Source: Dipteris shenzhenensis
Lineage: Eukaryota > Polypodiophyta > Polypodiopsida > Gleicheniales
NCBI GenBank assembly: GCA_047967505.1
Contig: CM106539.1
DNA: 64,000 bases
Direction: 5' to 3' (one strand)
Under the pieces are notes generated by a model. It did not search any database. It saw only the letters and a program-made list of their open reading frames with translations, and was not told where the DNA came from. Positions 10,606 through 20,626 of the stretch are shown piece by piece. Numbering within the stretch: the stretch's first letter is position 1; each line of letters begins with the position of its first letter. Made by a program: the position numbers and the translations under genes.

Positions 10606-13600
10606 ATGACCACCGGAAACTCCTTCGAACATGACCATTCGTCAACGCTCAGAGCAGCCAGAGATCGAGCTATTCAAGTTGATATAACATCAAGAAAGAT
10701 GTCCTTGAGGCCAGCTACGTCATCGTGGTTGACCATCGCAGATAGATACAAGCAATGGGTTAGTAATTGCACGGCTATTTTCTCTAGCCTTCAAATCTGC
10801 GGTGTCTGTGGCATAACCACGCTAGTGTCTGCAAACCAAAGGATCGTTTCTTCGCAAGGCATAGGGATCTCAAGCCACACCGCCGCACTCGGAAACATGA
10901 TACTTTTGGATGCCTGCGAGAATATGGGCATGCAAGTGACTTACTGGAAATGCCAAAGCTGCACACGAGATGCCCAGCGGAGCAGATACATTGTGCGGTT
11001 GATGCCACAGTACTCTCGGCAGTTGCTTAAAACAAACCACCTCCACACGCAACTGCTAAGCATCATAGATGTATCCATTTCAGTTACCACGACTGCAAAT
11101 GCGATTGCTCGTGGCACACTCGATCGAAGGTCACTTCTAGACAATCCTCTGATATCTTGGCGAAACGTCCCACTAAGCTCGGCTCAAGAAATCGTGACGA
11201 ACGAGCTGTCAGGTGTGCTCGCATACAACATCGAGAACAATCCAATATTGCGCAAGTACAATTCTTTAGCAGAGCGTGCGGACATCAAGATGGGTATGTG
11301 CATCTTGAGTCCTCAAACCATTGCAGGTATCTTGGAACTACACGATGAGACAGCTCCCTTCGAGTTAATGTCAATAGCGGAATCTCAGCCTGAGCTCCTG
11401 CTTTTGCAAAACATGGTGGACCCCGCGAACCGTCGCGCCTTTGATGCAAGGGACAAGCATGAGTTTGCCTCCATACAGCTACGGGGTACAGAAATGCTTT
11501 CAGAGAGGGTCGCTTTATTCCACGTCGACGGAGTAGCAGCAGCTGGCAGTGCGTGCGTTGACATAACCATGGAGTCAGCAGTGTTCCCATTCCTGTTCCC
11601 TTTCGGACGGGGCTACTATGATGGCTGCATACAGTTCAGCAACTATGTGAAAATGAGAATATGCACCTTATTCTCTATCTACACGCTCTACAAGCCGTAC
11701 CTGTTGATCATGTTCCAGTTAAAACAGGCAGTGATGATTGCCAATTCAAGCAACTCTACATGCTTGCAACGAGACATCGACCAATATAGGAAAGCCAACC
11801 CTGCCACGACCGATGAAGACGCAATGAGACACGTGCTTCGCTACAGCATGCCATCAACAATGCCGGGGTCCCCATCGTGGCATCGACGGCAACTGAAGGA
11901 CCTCATAACGATGGTCGATGCTTGGGGCCTCCCAGATTTCTTTCTGACATTCACTGCAGACGAGGTCACCGATACACGGTGGCAAGAAATTAATGTGATC
12001 GAGAGCATCGCAACGCATTATAATGCGCAATTCACTTGGAAGGACTGTCCTGTTGAATGCGTGGCACTTTTCCACGCACGCTTCCACATGTTCATGCGCA
12101 AGCATTTGCTTTCATCCGACGGTCTGCTTGGCCGAATACAACACCATGTCGTTCGTTATGAGATACAAAACAGGGGCTCCCTACACGCCCATGTCATATT
12201 GTGGGTCCACCATGATGATTGTCGGCGAATTGCAAATGAGATTGCAGCTTACGTCCCCAGGGACGAGGCCCTGGATCCTCGAAACACAAGGCTGCGAGAA
12301 CTAGTTCTCAGAAAGCAATCGCACGTATGCAGGAAAGCGTGCTATGTCGGACCGTCACACCACAGTTGCAAGCACGGCTTCCCTTTCGCAACACAGCCAG
12401 AATATGAACCCATCCTCGACCCTCTAACGCAACGTTGGTTGTATTACCGGCCGGGACATGCGCACCGAAACGTCGTCCCCTACCACCCTTCCGTGTTACT
12501 GTTGTGGGGTGCGCACATGAACATACAGCGGGTGACAAACTCTTCAATCTCTCACTACCTCCTCAAGTACGCGATGAAATCTGAACCAATGGGCAAACTG
12601 AACATCCGTTCAGAAGACGCCTCACGTTTGGGATTGCAACATCTCGACGAAGTAAAGCTGAAACTCATCGCCGCGAGCCTCCTATCAAAACCAACCTCTC
12701 CAACAGAGGCCGCGCTAAACTGCATGCAGATACCAATAATCACAAGGAGCGAGACCGTTCACTATGTCGACTCCTCGCCACCATCTCTAAGACAACGCAT
12801 CGTCTCGCGAAACAACAACGTCACCCTGCACCCGGTCGACATATACTGCGGGAGACCGAGCGTCATCGAGGAGAGCACGTTCTACGATTACCATAGGCAA
12901 TATGTGATACGAAAGCCCAAGGAAACGCAACGTGGAACGGTCGGTCTTGACCTCTTCGGCAACAGGATCGCAAAATGTGAGCGAGTAGTCAGATTCACTG
13001 ACTACCACCCTGGACATCAACCAGAGGGGTACTTTTACAACGTGCTCTTGCGAAAACTCAGCTTCAGGAATGAAACGGAGCTCATATCACCTGCCAACAC
13101 AGCTGGATCCTACTTTGTCGAATGCCAAATGCGCGGCCTCATATTGAGCAACGAGGACCTCGAGATGTATGTGACCGAATACACGCAAAGGAACTTGCTA
13201 GCGACTGACCACACGGACCAGTTGATCAATATGATATTGCAAAAGGTTGCGATCATCCGAGACTGCCCGATGGAAGCGCCTAACATCGACCAGCAAACCG
13301 TCGAAGGGCCAACACGCACGAGGATGTTGCAAAAAATGGCCGAGTTTCGCACCGTCGCCAATGCCGCATTGACAGTAGAACAACAAAGAGTCTTCGAAAG
13401 CTTGGCTTCAACAAGCTCGGGGCTACACGTTGTCTGTGGAACACCAGGTAGCGGCAAAAGCTTCTTGATACGATACTATGTTTCGCATCTGGTAGCGCAA
13501 AACAAAACGGCAATACTCTGTGCATCAACAGGGGCGGCTGCGATGCGGCTGAGCGGGATTGCAACCACTGTACACTACCAATTCAAGATCCCTGTGCGCA

Positions 13601-14670
13601 GCAGTCAATACCCACTGAACATCCATGAGACGGATGAACGACACCTCGCAATCAAGGAAGCCAACGCGATCATCATTGACGAGATGTCCATGCTAACAAG
13701 GATGACTTTCGATCTCGTGGTAAGACAAATCGTCAATGTCACGAATGGCACATTGCATGAGCCATTCAGACACAAAATGCTGATAATTTTTGGAGACCTG
13801 GCACAATTACCGCCAGTCTGCAAACACCGCGAGGATCTCTGCGAGCCGTGCCACATCACGTCCTCTGCGCACTGGCCTGCAGCGAAAATGTACCACATGC
13901 AATTCTCGGTGCGACATGCACGAGACATGCCGTTCTTGGCATTCTTGCATACCATAAGACTCAGGACGCCCACAACTGACGAGATTTCCGACTGTTTGGG
14001 ACAGTGCATTGTCGACAAGGAAGGTGCATGCCACTTCATCGATGCCGAAACAACCATCATTTGCACACACAGAGTCGATGTCGCTACCTTCAACGATGAG
14101 CTTGTGGAGAAATTCAACACTCCCGAGACGATTGTGCATGTTCAAATACACAGTAACGCCGCGAGCGAACCAGCTCTCAAAGAATGGTTGGAGGACAAAA
14201 GCTTCAACGAGATAGGAAAAATTTGCGTGGGGGCGAAGGCAATGATAACGGAAAACATCGACCTCGCAATAGGTGCCGCAAATGGAGCAATGTGCAAAAT
14301 CAAGAGCATCAATGCAACTAGCAGGGGGGAAATCAACGGTATCACTATCGTCGTGGACACAACAGCGGCCGTGCTCACATTACGACGCTCGAAGCATCAG
14401 CGAAAGGCAATAAATGGAAAATGGTTCCACAAGTCCACATTTCCACTGACCCTAGCATACGCTATCACGGGACACAAATCCCAAGGCGCAACCATATCCA
14501 ACAAAGCGCTGCTCATATTCCGAGGAGTGTTTGCCCCTGGCCTGGCATACGTGATGTTGTCCAGAGTGACTGAGAGAACGAGGCTGCGCATACTACATTG
14601 CCCACATCCAGACATATTTAGACCAATTCCACGAGAGTTCTCACAGCCGACAACACAACCACGCGCATAA
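10606..14670 (+). CDS. Helitron Rep/helicase (RepHel) transposase, 1354 residues
   Basis: This is a rolling-circle transposase: a Rep domain that nicks and joins single strands plus a PIF1-type 5'-3' helicase. The N-terminal region has two CxxC pairs (about residues 65-68 and 116-119). A Helitron-like N-terminal block follows (PFLFPFGRGYYDG, then FQLKQAVMIANS). The Rep core has FFLTFT (about 445-450), the HUH-type motif GSLHAHVILW (His at about 527 and 529) and the tyrosine motif YLLKY (Tyr 651 and Tyr 655). The helicase part has GTPGSGKS (Walker A, about 945-952), IIIDEMSM (Walker B, about 1022), GDLAQLPPV (about 1063), HKSQGATI (about 1289) and YVMLSRV (about 1314). There is no stop or frameshift, in contrast to every other transposase or polymerase gene in the window. 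ATG 10606 is the first in frame after a stop at 10576-10578; a spliced upstream start is possible. Confidence 0.93.
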   Translation: MTTGNSFEHDHSSTLRAARDRAIQVDITSRKMSLRPATSSWLTIADRYKQWVSNCTAIFSSLQICGVCGITTLVSANQRIVSSQGIGISSHTAALGNMILLDACENMGMQVTYWKCQSCTRDAQRSRYIVRLMPQYSRQLLKTNHLHTQLLSIIDVSISVTTTANAIARGTLDRRSLLDNPLISWRNVPLSSAQEIVTNELSGVLAYNIENNPILRKYNSLAERADIKMGMCILSPQTIAGILELHDETAPFELMSIAESQPELLLLQNMVDPANRRAFDARDKHEFASIQLRGTEMLSERVALFHVDGVAAAGSACVDITMESAVFPFLFPFGRGYYDGCIQFSNYVKMRICTLFSIYTLYKPYLLIMFQLKQAVMIANSSNSTCLQRDIDQYRKANPATTDEDAMRHVLRYSMPSTMPGSPSWHRRQLKDLITMVDAWGLPDFFLTFTADEVTDTRWQEINVIESIATHYNAQFTWKDCPVECVALFHARFHMFMRKHLLSSDGLLGRIQHHVVRYEIQNRGSLHAHVILWVHHDDCRRIANEIAAYVPRDEALDPRNTRLRELVLRKQSHVCRKACYVGPSHHSCKHGFPFATQPEYEPILDPLTQRWLYYRPGHAHRNVVPYHPSVLLLWGAHMNIQRVTNSSISHYLLKYAMKSEPMGKLNIRSEDASRLGLQHLDEVKLKLIAASLLSKPTSPTEAALNCMQIPIITRSETVHYVDSSPPSLRQRIVSRNNNVTLHPVDIYCGRPSVIEESTFYDYHRQYVIRKPKETQRGTVGLDLFGNRIAKCERVVRFTDYHPGHQPEGYFYNVLLRKLSFRNETELISPANTAGSYFVECQMRGLILSNEDLEMYVTEYTQRNLLATDHTDQLINMILQKVAIIRDCPMEAPNIDQQTVEGPTRTRMLQKMAEFRTVANAALTVEQQRVFESLASTSSGLHVVCGTPGSGKSFLIRYYVSHLVAQNKTAILCASTGAAAMRLSGIATTVHYQFKIPVRSSQYPLNIHETDERHLAIKEANAIIIDEMSMLTRMTFDLVVRQIVNVTNGTLHEPFRHKMLIIFGDLAQLPPVCKHREDLCEPCHITSSAHWPAAKMYHMQFSVRHARDMPFLAFLHTIRLRTPTTDEISDCLGQCIVDKEGACHFIDAETTIICTHRVDVATFNDELVEKFNTPETIVHVQIHSNAASEPALKEWLEDKSFNEIGKICVGAKAMITENIDLAIGAANGAMCKIKSINATSRGEINGITIVVDTTAAVLTLRRSKHQRKAINGKWFHKSTFPLTLAYAITGHKSQGATISNKALLIFRGVFAPGLAYVMLSRVTERTRLRILHCPHPDIFRPIPREFSQPTTQPRA

Positions 14671-14821
14671 AGGTATTCACTACCAGAGATTGAAAAAGGC
14701 AGAGGCAAGTCATGAATATGTTGCGTCAAACATGCGTGCAAGGAAAATGGTTTTAATATCTTGTCTGTTGTCAAGAACAGGTGCAGAGAATCATAAAGCT
14801 CGGGACATTGCAGCATAAGAC

Positions 14822-16111
14822 ATGGACGCAGACAAGGTAAATTCCACCAGCGTGAAAGAATCTTTTTTTCTTGAAGATTTAAAAAGACGGCTCATTTGAA
14901 AAGACGGTGTAATAAGTCGTGCCTGCAAGCAGCTATTTGCGCTATACAAAAGCAACGCGAAGGCAACAAAACCTCCACCAGCAAAGAGGAGGTTCTTCCT
15001 AACCACAAAGCAATTCCGGCTAGCAAACAATGCAGGAGAACGTCCGGGAGCTTACATCAATGGCTTCAACACGTATGCAGAACTACGCGACTTCATTGAC
15101 AACTGCAATAGGCGTTTGCCAGCTAAAAGAGAGCCGGGAGGCTTGAGATTCGCAAATGGTGCGTAATGCTTCCGAAAATTTAAAAAAAACACAACAATTG
15201 AGAAAAAGAATTAACGAGTTGCAAGAACAACAAAACTCATCATCGATTGCACTTCTCCTGCAGGACTCCTCAAAGATATCCTTGTCGAGCTTGACATTGA
15301 GTTCGATGAGACCGATAGGATGATGGAAAGTTTGGAGGGGCAGAAGCTACTAGACACGAAGACGAAAGGGATCACAGCGTATACGTGCGAGCTGCTGCAT
15401 TACGGGTACAACGTATCCTTGGAGTTGCTGAGGGACACAACGCGCGATCAAGCAACGGCTATACTCGAACAATTCATGGAACAATTTGGAGGGACGCACG
15501 ACGCGACGCACCCGGTGACGACAATGGAGAAGCTAACGTATATTTTCGACAGGGACTTATACGAGGAGCGTTTCGGTATTGGAAACGGTCCTTTCACGGC
15601 AACAGAGAAAAACCAGGGCAAGTAAATAAATGCATTCTATTATGGACGTCAAATGAAAAAAAAAGACCGAAAACCTCGATGACTAACGTAATTGTCAATG
15701 TTTACGCAGGTACGACATTGAAAGACGCGAGCCTCGAGATGAAGGAGGAGCCTCCATTGAAGCGCCCGCGCAAGGGAATCGCGCGAGCCTCGTCGTCTAC
15801 TGCATCACGTGCAAGCCCCCAACAACAGAAAGTACATAGGGAGCACGACGGACCTGCCGCAGAGGATCAAACAGCACAATAAAAAACCACCGGCGAAAAT
15901 GAAAGAGGACTTGCAACGTTACAAACCCTTTGAAGAAAATTTCGAAATCAAAGTTTTGGAAACAACAGACACTGTAGACAAAGCACGAACTTTAGAGCAG
16001 TACTACATAAGGAGCCACAACACAGTAGGTCCATTAGGTTACAACACGCTCGAGGGCCATCCGGCCAGAGCGCGGAAGTACTATTTCCTAAAGCGTAGGA
16101 ACATAATTTGA
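14822..16111 (+). CDS. Spliced gene with C-terminal GIY-YIG nuclease domain, one frameshift
   Basis: Four exons can be proposed: 14822-14836, 14930-15158, 15264-15621 and 15710-16111. Donors are AAG|GTAAAT, AATG|GTGCGT and GCAA|GTAAAT; acceptors are CTGCAAG, CTCCTGCAG and TTTACGCAG. All three junctions preserve the reading frame (phases 0, 1 and 2), giving about 334 residues. The first two thirds match no family I recognise (basic PPPAKRRFF near the start, then FNTYAELRDFIDNC). The last ~110 residues form a GIY-YIG domain: VYCITC in the GIY position, KYIGSTTDLPQRI with the conserved Arg, and TLEQYYI with the conserved Glu. Between VYCITCK and YIGS the frame shifts at a run of five C (15816-15820), so the copy needs one extra base to be continuous: a mutation, a polymorphism or a sequencing error. 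It lies 151 bp after the RepHel stop on the same strand with similar composition, so I infer it is a second gene of the Helitron. Confidence 0.68.
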
Positions 16112-16139
16112 CCCAAAAAATAAACATTTGTGCCTTCGA

Positions 16140-16816
16140 AAAAAGGGATCCAATGAAGTTGCAAATGGTCTTGGAACTTTTGTCGTACATGCAATGCAGC
16201 TTTGGGTTTGGATTTTTCCTGTCACACTTGCATGCTTCTGGCTCAATTTCGTTTAGATTTATTATTTATACATTTCTGAAATACATCTCCTCGTCGTTCG
16301 CTCGAAGTGGAATGACAATAGATTTGCTTACAATGCAAAGAATAGGAATTTGTCTTTCTCCGAAAAGAAAAACTACGTTTTACTGTCGACATGAACAACA
16401 TCTCTAAAAAAGGTTGCATGCAATTGAACATCAATCTTCTGCATCATTTCTGACAACGTGACTCATGTGAACCTCAACAAGATAGCAAAAGAGAGAAGTA
16501 TTCATCAAGAGCCCAGCTGGACAAGCACTCTAGTTAAAAGATGAGGGGTAAAGATGGGTGGGAAAAATTAAGAGCCAGGTTGCAAATTAAGGTTTCACCA
16601 CGTGTCCTGCTTCGAGATGTTTCTGCACTGCCTCGCAAAGGTATAGTAGGGCGAGCTAGCCGCATGCTATGGCAAGCATGTGACGCACGGAGCAGGGGAG
16701 AAGTATGGGAGATTGATTCCAAGTGCTTGGAAGGATGTTGCGGGGGTATTCAAACACAAAGGCTGGGAGATTGATTTCGAGTGCAGAGATGAAAGGAAAG
16801 AAGGAAGCTTTGGGAC
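16140..16816. other. No gene recognised downstream of the GIY-YIG gene
   Basis: AT-rich to 16530, then more mixed. The plus-strand frame at 16541-16774 has no known motif. A 3' Helitron terminus would be expected in this stretch or beyond but was not identified; CTAGT occurs at about 16531 after a CCAGCTGG palindrome, which is weak evidence. Confidence 0.35.
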
Positions 16817-17150
16817 GCCATAGCCAGGAAGGAAGCAAGCTGGAGAGAGAGATCAATAGCTAGGCAGGTTGTTGCTTTGACAGAGATGGCAGTGGCCTGT
16901 GATGCCATAGCCAGGAAGGAAGCAAGCTGGAGAGAGAGATCAATAGCTAGGCAGATTGTTGCTTTGACAGAGATGGCAGCGGCCTGTGATGCCATAGCCA
17001 GGAAGGAAGCAAGCTGGAGAGAGAGATCAATAGCTAGGCAGATTGTTGCTTTGACAGAGATGGCAGCGGCCATAGCCAGGAAGGAAGCAAGCTGGAGAGA
17101 GAGATCAATAGCTAGGCAGATCACTGCTTTGACAGAGATGGCAGCGGCAT
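16817..17150. repeat. 87-bp minisatellite, nearly four units
   Basis: The unit begins GCCATAGCCAGGAAGGAAGC and starts at 16817, 16904, 16991 and 17069. The third unit is 78 bp, lacking 9 bp. Unit lengths of 87 and 78 are multiples of three, so the frame from 16877 to 17275 stays open and encodes a 29-residue repeat (KEASWRERSIARQIVALTEM). Whether it is translated is unknown; the opposite strand is also open here. Confidence 0.93.
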
Positions 17151-17820
17151 CCTCACCAGCCCTGCTGCTCGTTTATTTCCTCCCTGCCCTTGACACCTCT
17201 CCTTTCTCCCTCTGTAATTGTAAGGACAAACGGCTGAGCACAAAATGTTATGGCGATGACGGGATTGTGAATTGAAACACAAAACTTAGTCTTGCAGGTC
17301 ATGCATAGCCCCTGGCTGATTTTGAAGGTGATTTAACCATTCGTGCTTGGTGGAGCTTTCTTGCTGGCCGACTGCTGGCTCGGAAGCTTGAGACAGGTGG
17401 TGGCTATTTTGTGGAGCTTCTTCCATTGCTGGGTGGACTGTAGAACAATGCATTGATTCAATGCGGATGTAGGGGAGGGGGCAAAGGGGGTGATCGGCAA
17501 CGAGCAGAGCGGGCCCAGGTCAGATTTGGATGAGTGCAATGGGCGGAGAGATATACAGGGCGGCGAGCGGGAGAGGGAGGGAGGATTAATTAAATTAATA
17601 CAAATAAGGTTAGGCTACCAATTAATTTTTTCCAATGAATCCTCCAAATTCTTGGAGTTTTGGAGATCAAATGCATTTGTCCACTGCAAAAGCAATTGAA
17701 ACACAAAATTGCAAACCTGGTGGAACAAATCCCATGGAAATCGGATGCTAGAATGTGTGGATAATGAATTTCAGAATTTAGAATACCCATTAGTTGCAAT
17801 TTAGGTATGCTTCATAGATA
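17150..17820. other. No gene recognised
   Basis: Spacer between the minisatellite and the palindromic array. There are only short frames without motifs. A GGGCGGAGAGA/GGCGGCGAGCGGGAG purine-rich stretch sits near 17541-17585. Confidence 0.4.
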
Positions 17821-18400
17821 GTAGTGCTATTTCATGGCATAGCATTGCTATGTGCTCCTATAACAAAGAAATGCTAGTTGAGTGCAAAGTCATAGTATAT
17901 GACTGCTATCCTATACAAGGTGGTGCTAGTATTGCAGGTACGCTTCATAGATAGTAGTGTTATTTCATGGCATAGTAGTGATATGTGATCCTATAACGTT
18001 GGTAATTGCCCCAAATCAATGCTAGCTGATGCATAGTAGTGTGGTCATAGTATAGTGCTGCTATCATATACAAAGCGATAGATATAAATGTATGTTCACT
18101 ATATGATATAATAGCTATACTATGCTATGTACTACTATGTAGTTTGTCTTCTACTTGCTACCTACTATCCGCTATATATGGATTGCTATGTAGCACATAG
18201 AAGTGCAATTTCTCTCCTATGTGCTACTTGCTATATGATGTATGGACTGCTATGCAGCATATAGTAGTGCACTTTTCTTTTGTCTGCTATCTGTATATGG
18301 AATACTATGTAGTGCATAGCAGTAGAGTTTGTCTACTACTTGCTATCTGCTACCTACTATATGGACTACTATGTAGCACATAGTAGTGCAGTTTGCGACT
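17815..18400. repeat. Degenerate array of ~60-bp palindromic units
   Basis: From about 18178, units open with ATGGA(C/T)TGCTATGTAGC and continue CACATAGTAGTGCA, at about 18179, 18240, 18297 and 18360. Each unit contains an imperfect palindrome of the form CTATGTAGCACATAG. Upstream (17815-18110) the same vocabulary (TAGTAGTGCTATTTCATGGCATAG) occurs as two longer, ~120-bp related blocks. There is no coding potential. It resembles a decayed satellite. Confidence 0.75.
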
Positions 18401-18421
18401 ACGTGCAGTCTGGCATTATTT

Positions 18422-18457
18422 CCGCTGCGTGTACCCTCTGTTGGGTCATTTCTAACA
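18422..18457 (+). repeat. Relic of an LTR end
   Basis: The stretch ending CCTCTGTTGGGTCATTTCTAACA is the reverse complement of the start of the LTR at 35825 (TGTTAGAAATGGACCAACAG) with a few changes. So an LTR of that family once ended here; the rest is not recognisable. Confidence 0.55.
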
Positions 18458-18659
18458 GGTCCAAATCAATGTGGCCTTGTGGGAAGCATTAAAGTAGATC
18501 TAAATCAGCAAAGCGATGTCTAACAAAATGTGAATGCTAATTAACTCTTCATTGAGATAAGGATGTATTAACTTGAGAATACACTAACTTGGAACACATG
18601 CCACCAAATTTGATTCAGCACCAGATTCCCCTCATTCCAGATGCAAATTCCATCTGACA

Positions 18660-20200
18660 ACAAAGGTATTGAAGGAACCCCAACTATGCCAAGTTGTCTA
18701 CAGACTATACAATGAAAGACCCATTCCCAATACCATTCACAAATACAATCTTAGACAAAGTGGTGAGGCACAACATGTATTCATTCATGGACAGATACAA
18801 TGGGTACAATCAAATCATGTTGGTTGAAGAAGATTAAAACAAGATGGCTTTCCTCACCAAATGGGGAGCATTCTCAAGTAAAATGATGGCATTCCACTTG
18901 AAAAATTCACTAGTCATGGTGGGAACTTCTAAAAGAACATTTAATTTAATAAGCTCCTTGCAAAATTCTTGGATGGTTTCTCTATTTACAGTACAAAACA
19001 CAGACATTTGGAATGTCTTTAAAAGGTATACTACAAGCATCGAGAGCCATGAATCTTCTCAACCCCTACAAGTGTGTGTTCTGTGTGCTCTCAAGAATGG
19101 TGTTGGAGCACACAATCTCTGACGACGGCACTATAATAAAAAAATAAAAAAATAATGGCGTATAGAAGATAAAGGACTCGAACAATGTCAAGTAAGTGTC
19201 CTTATTTGTGCCTCTCCTTAATTTCTATAGGCAATTCATCAAGAATTTCACGAGTGTAGTTGAACACCTTCATCAACTCACAAGGCATGATACAAAGTCT
19301 GAGGGGAACAAATTTTGAGTATTGCAACAAGAGATGACTGTAGAAGCCCTTATCCTCAGGTTGCTAGAACAAAACTTGATCTTCCATGTGTATGTGGATA
19401 AATCCGAGTTGGTGATTGGGTCCATTTTGGCTCAGGAGAATGGGAACTTTGATTTAGGTATCTACTACATGACTTAGGTATCTACCACATGACGGGAACT
19501 TTGACTTCCCTATCTACTACATGAGCCAACTATTCTCAATGATGAAGATGAATTACTCAACCACCAAAAGGAAAGCCCTAGGGATGGTATAAAGTGCTTA
19601 AAATGTTTGGCACTAGCTTTTAGGCAACACATTTTCTTCTATGTGGAAAACGAGGTTTATCAACAAGTCATTCATGAAGCCATGATCAATCAAATGGATG
19701 CTACTTCTGTAGGAGTTCAACTTCAATATCATCCACAAATCCAGTTTGTCTCAATATGGCCTGACTCCTTGTTCCACACCAAGGACAAGAAACCTAGCAA
19801 CAAAGGGCTCGATGTTAGTCTCTCTGATTATCACCTACTCATAGTGTTGGATGTATGAAGATGAGCATGAAGAGATTATGAAATATATCTTAATGGCAAC
19901 CTTCCCAAATGATGCAACCACAAATGAATGGCAAAGGATTGCGCTCAAATCTTGAAAGCACACAGTGATCAATGGCTACTTATAATCCAAACAAGGGGGT
20001 GACGTGGCTCTCTACTACTGATGCATCTTTCTACACAAGAGAGCAATCATCACGGATGAAGCCCATCAAGGTGTGGACTATTCCAATTTCTCCACTGAAG
20101 TCACCATTAGAAAATTCCTAAGTACAGGTCTATGGTGGAGCACTATCCACATAGATGTTGGAGTACACTACAAGAATTGTGATGCATGTCAATGCTTGAT
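18660..20200 (+). pseudogene. Decayed Ty3/gypsy pol fragment, copy B
   Basis: This is a longer copy of the segment at the left edge of the window (18893 corresponds to base 1). It adds the upstream RT part, where a degenerate FMDRYNGYNQIM motif and MAFLTKWGAF are readable at about 18785-18870. The RT tail (LNPYKCVFC), RNase H (VYVDKSELVIG, ILAQENG, IYYMS) and integrase zinc-finger remnants follow. Stops and frameshifts occur throughout, at mostly the same places as copy A, so decay preceded the duplication. Confidence 0.75.
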
Positions 20201-20626
20201 GTTGGTATTATAATTGAACTCTTCCTATATTTCAAACAACTCATAATTATATGAAAGACCAGACTACAGTATTGTAAGAGAACATATTTCAACTCACATA
20301 AAATGACAAAGTAGAAAGAGAAAGTTGCTCATGAGGCAAAACAGTCGAAATCTTCGCTAGAATCCTATTAGCTATATGAAATTGGACATGTAAGTAGAGA
20401 CCAAACTAATCCTACAATACACACATAGCCACAGAACTTGCAGGTCAGGTAAAGAGGGATATCACTTCTCTTTTCTAGTAGTTGGAGAGTTCATGGGATA
20501 CATCTCATCCACATCCATTGCATGGAAGCCTAACATCACATAGCAACCCATGCACGAATGGACCAATCAACCTTTGTTCACTTGCATGGACCAATCAAAC
20601 TTTGCTCACTTGCATGGACCAATCAT

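Larger units (their letters stand above)
9840..16140 (+). mobile_element. Helitron-type element core (ends not located)
   Basis: The extent is set only by the coding parts: possible leader exons from about 9859, the Rep/helicase gene (10606-14670) and the GIY-YIG gene (14822-16111). Codon-level GC and CpG are clearly higher than in flanking DNA. Canonical Helitron ends (5' TC, 3' hairpin followed by CTRR) were searched by eye downstream without a convincing hit, so the true element may be longer on either side. Confidence 0.5.

Noticed and set aside
10784-14378. Minus-strand and alternate-frame ORFs (up to 171 codons) inside the RepHel gene
   Set aside because: They are antisense or frame shadows of a clearly recognisable protein.
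15385-15882. 165-codon frame over the GIY-YIG gene exons
   Set aside because: It reads through both proposed introns in a different frame and has no motif, whereas the spliced frame has phase-consistent junctions and the nuclease motifs.
14822-16111. Penelope-like retroelement, which also carries a GIY-YIG domain
   Set aside because: No reverse transcriptase motifs precede the nuclease domain; the upstream exons are too short and unrelated.
16500-16545. Helitron 3' end at CTAGT near 16531
   Set aside because: The only nearby palindrome (CCAGCTGG) has no loop and there is no supporting 5' partner; kept as unproven.
16877-17124. CRISPR array in the 87-bp repeat region
   Set aside because: Units are directly abutting and contain no distinct spacers; it is a minisatellite in a eukaryotic context.
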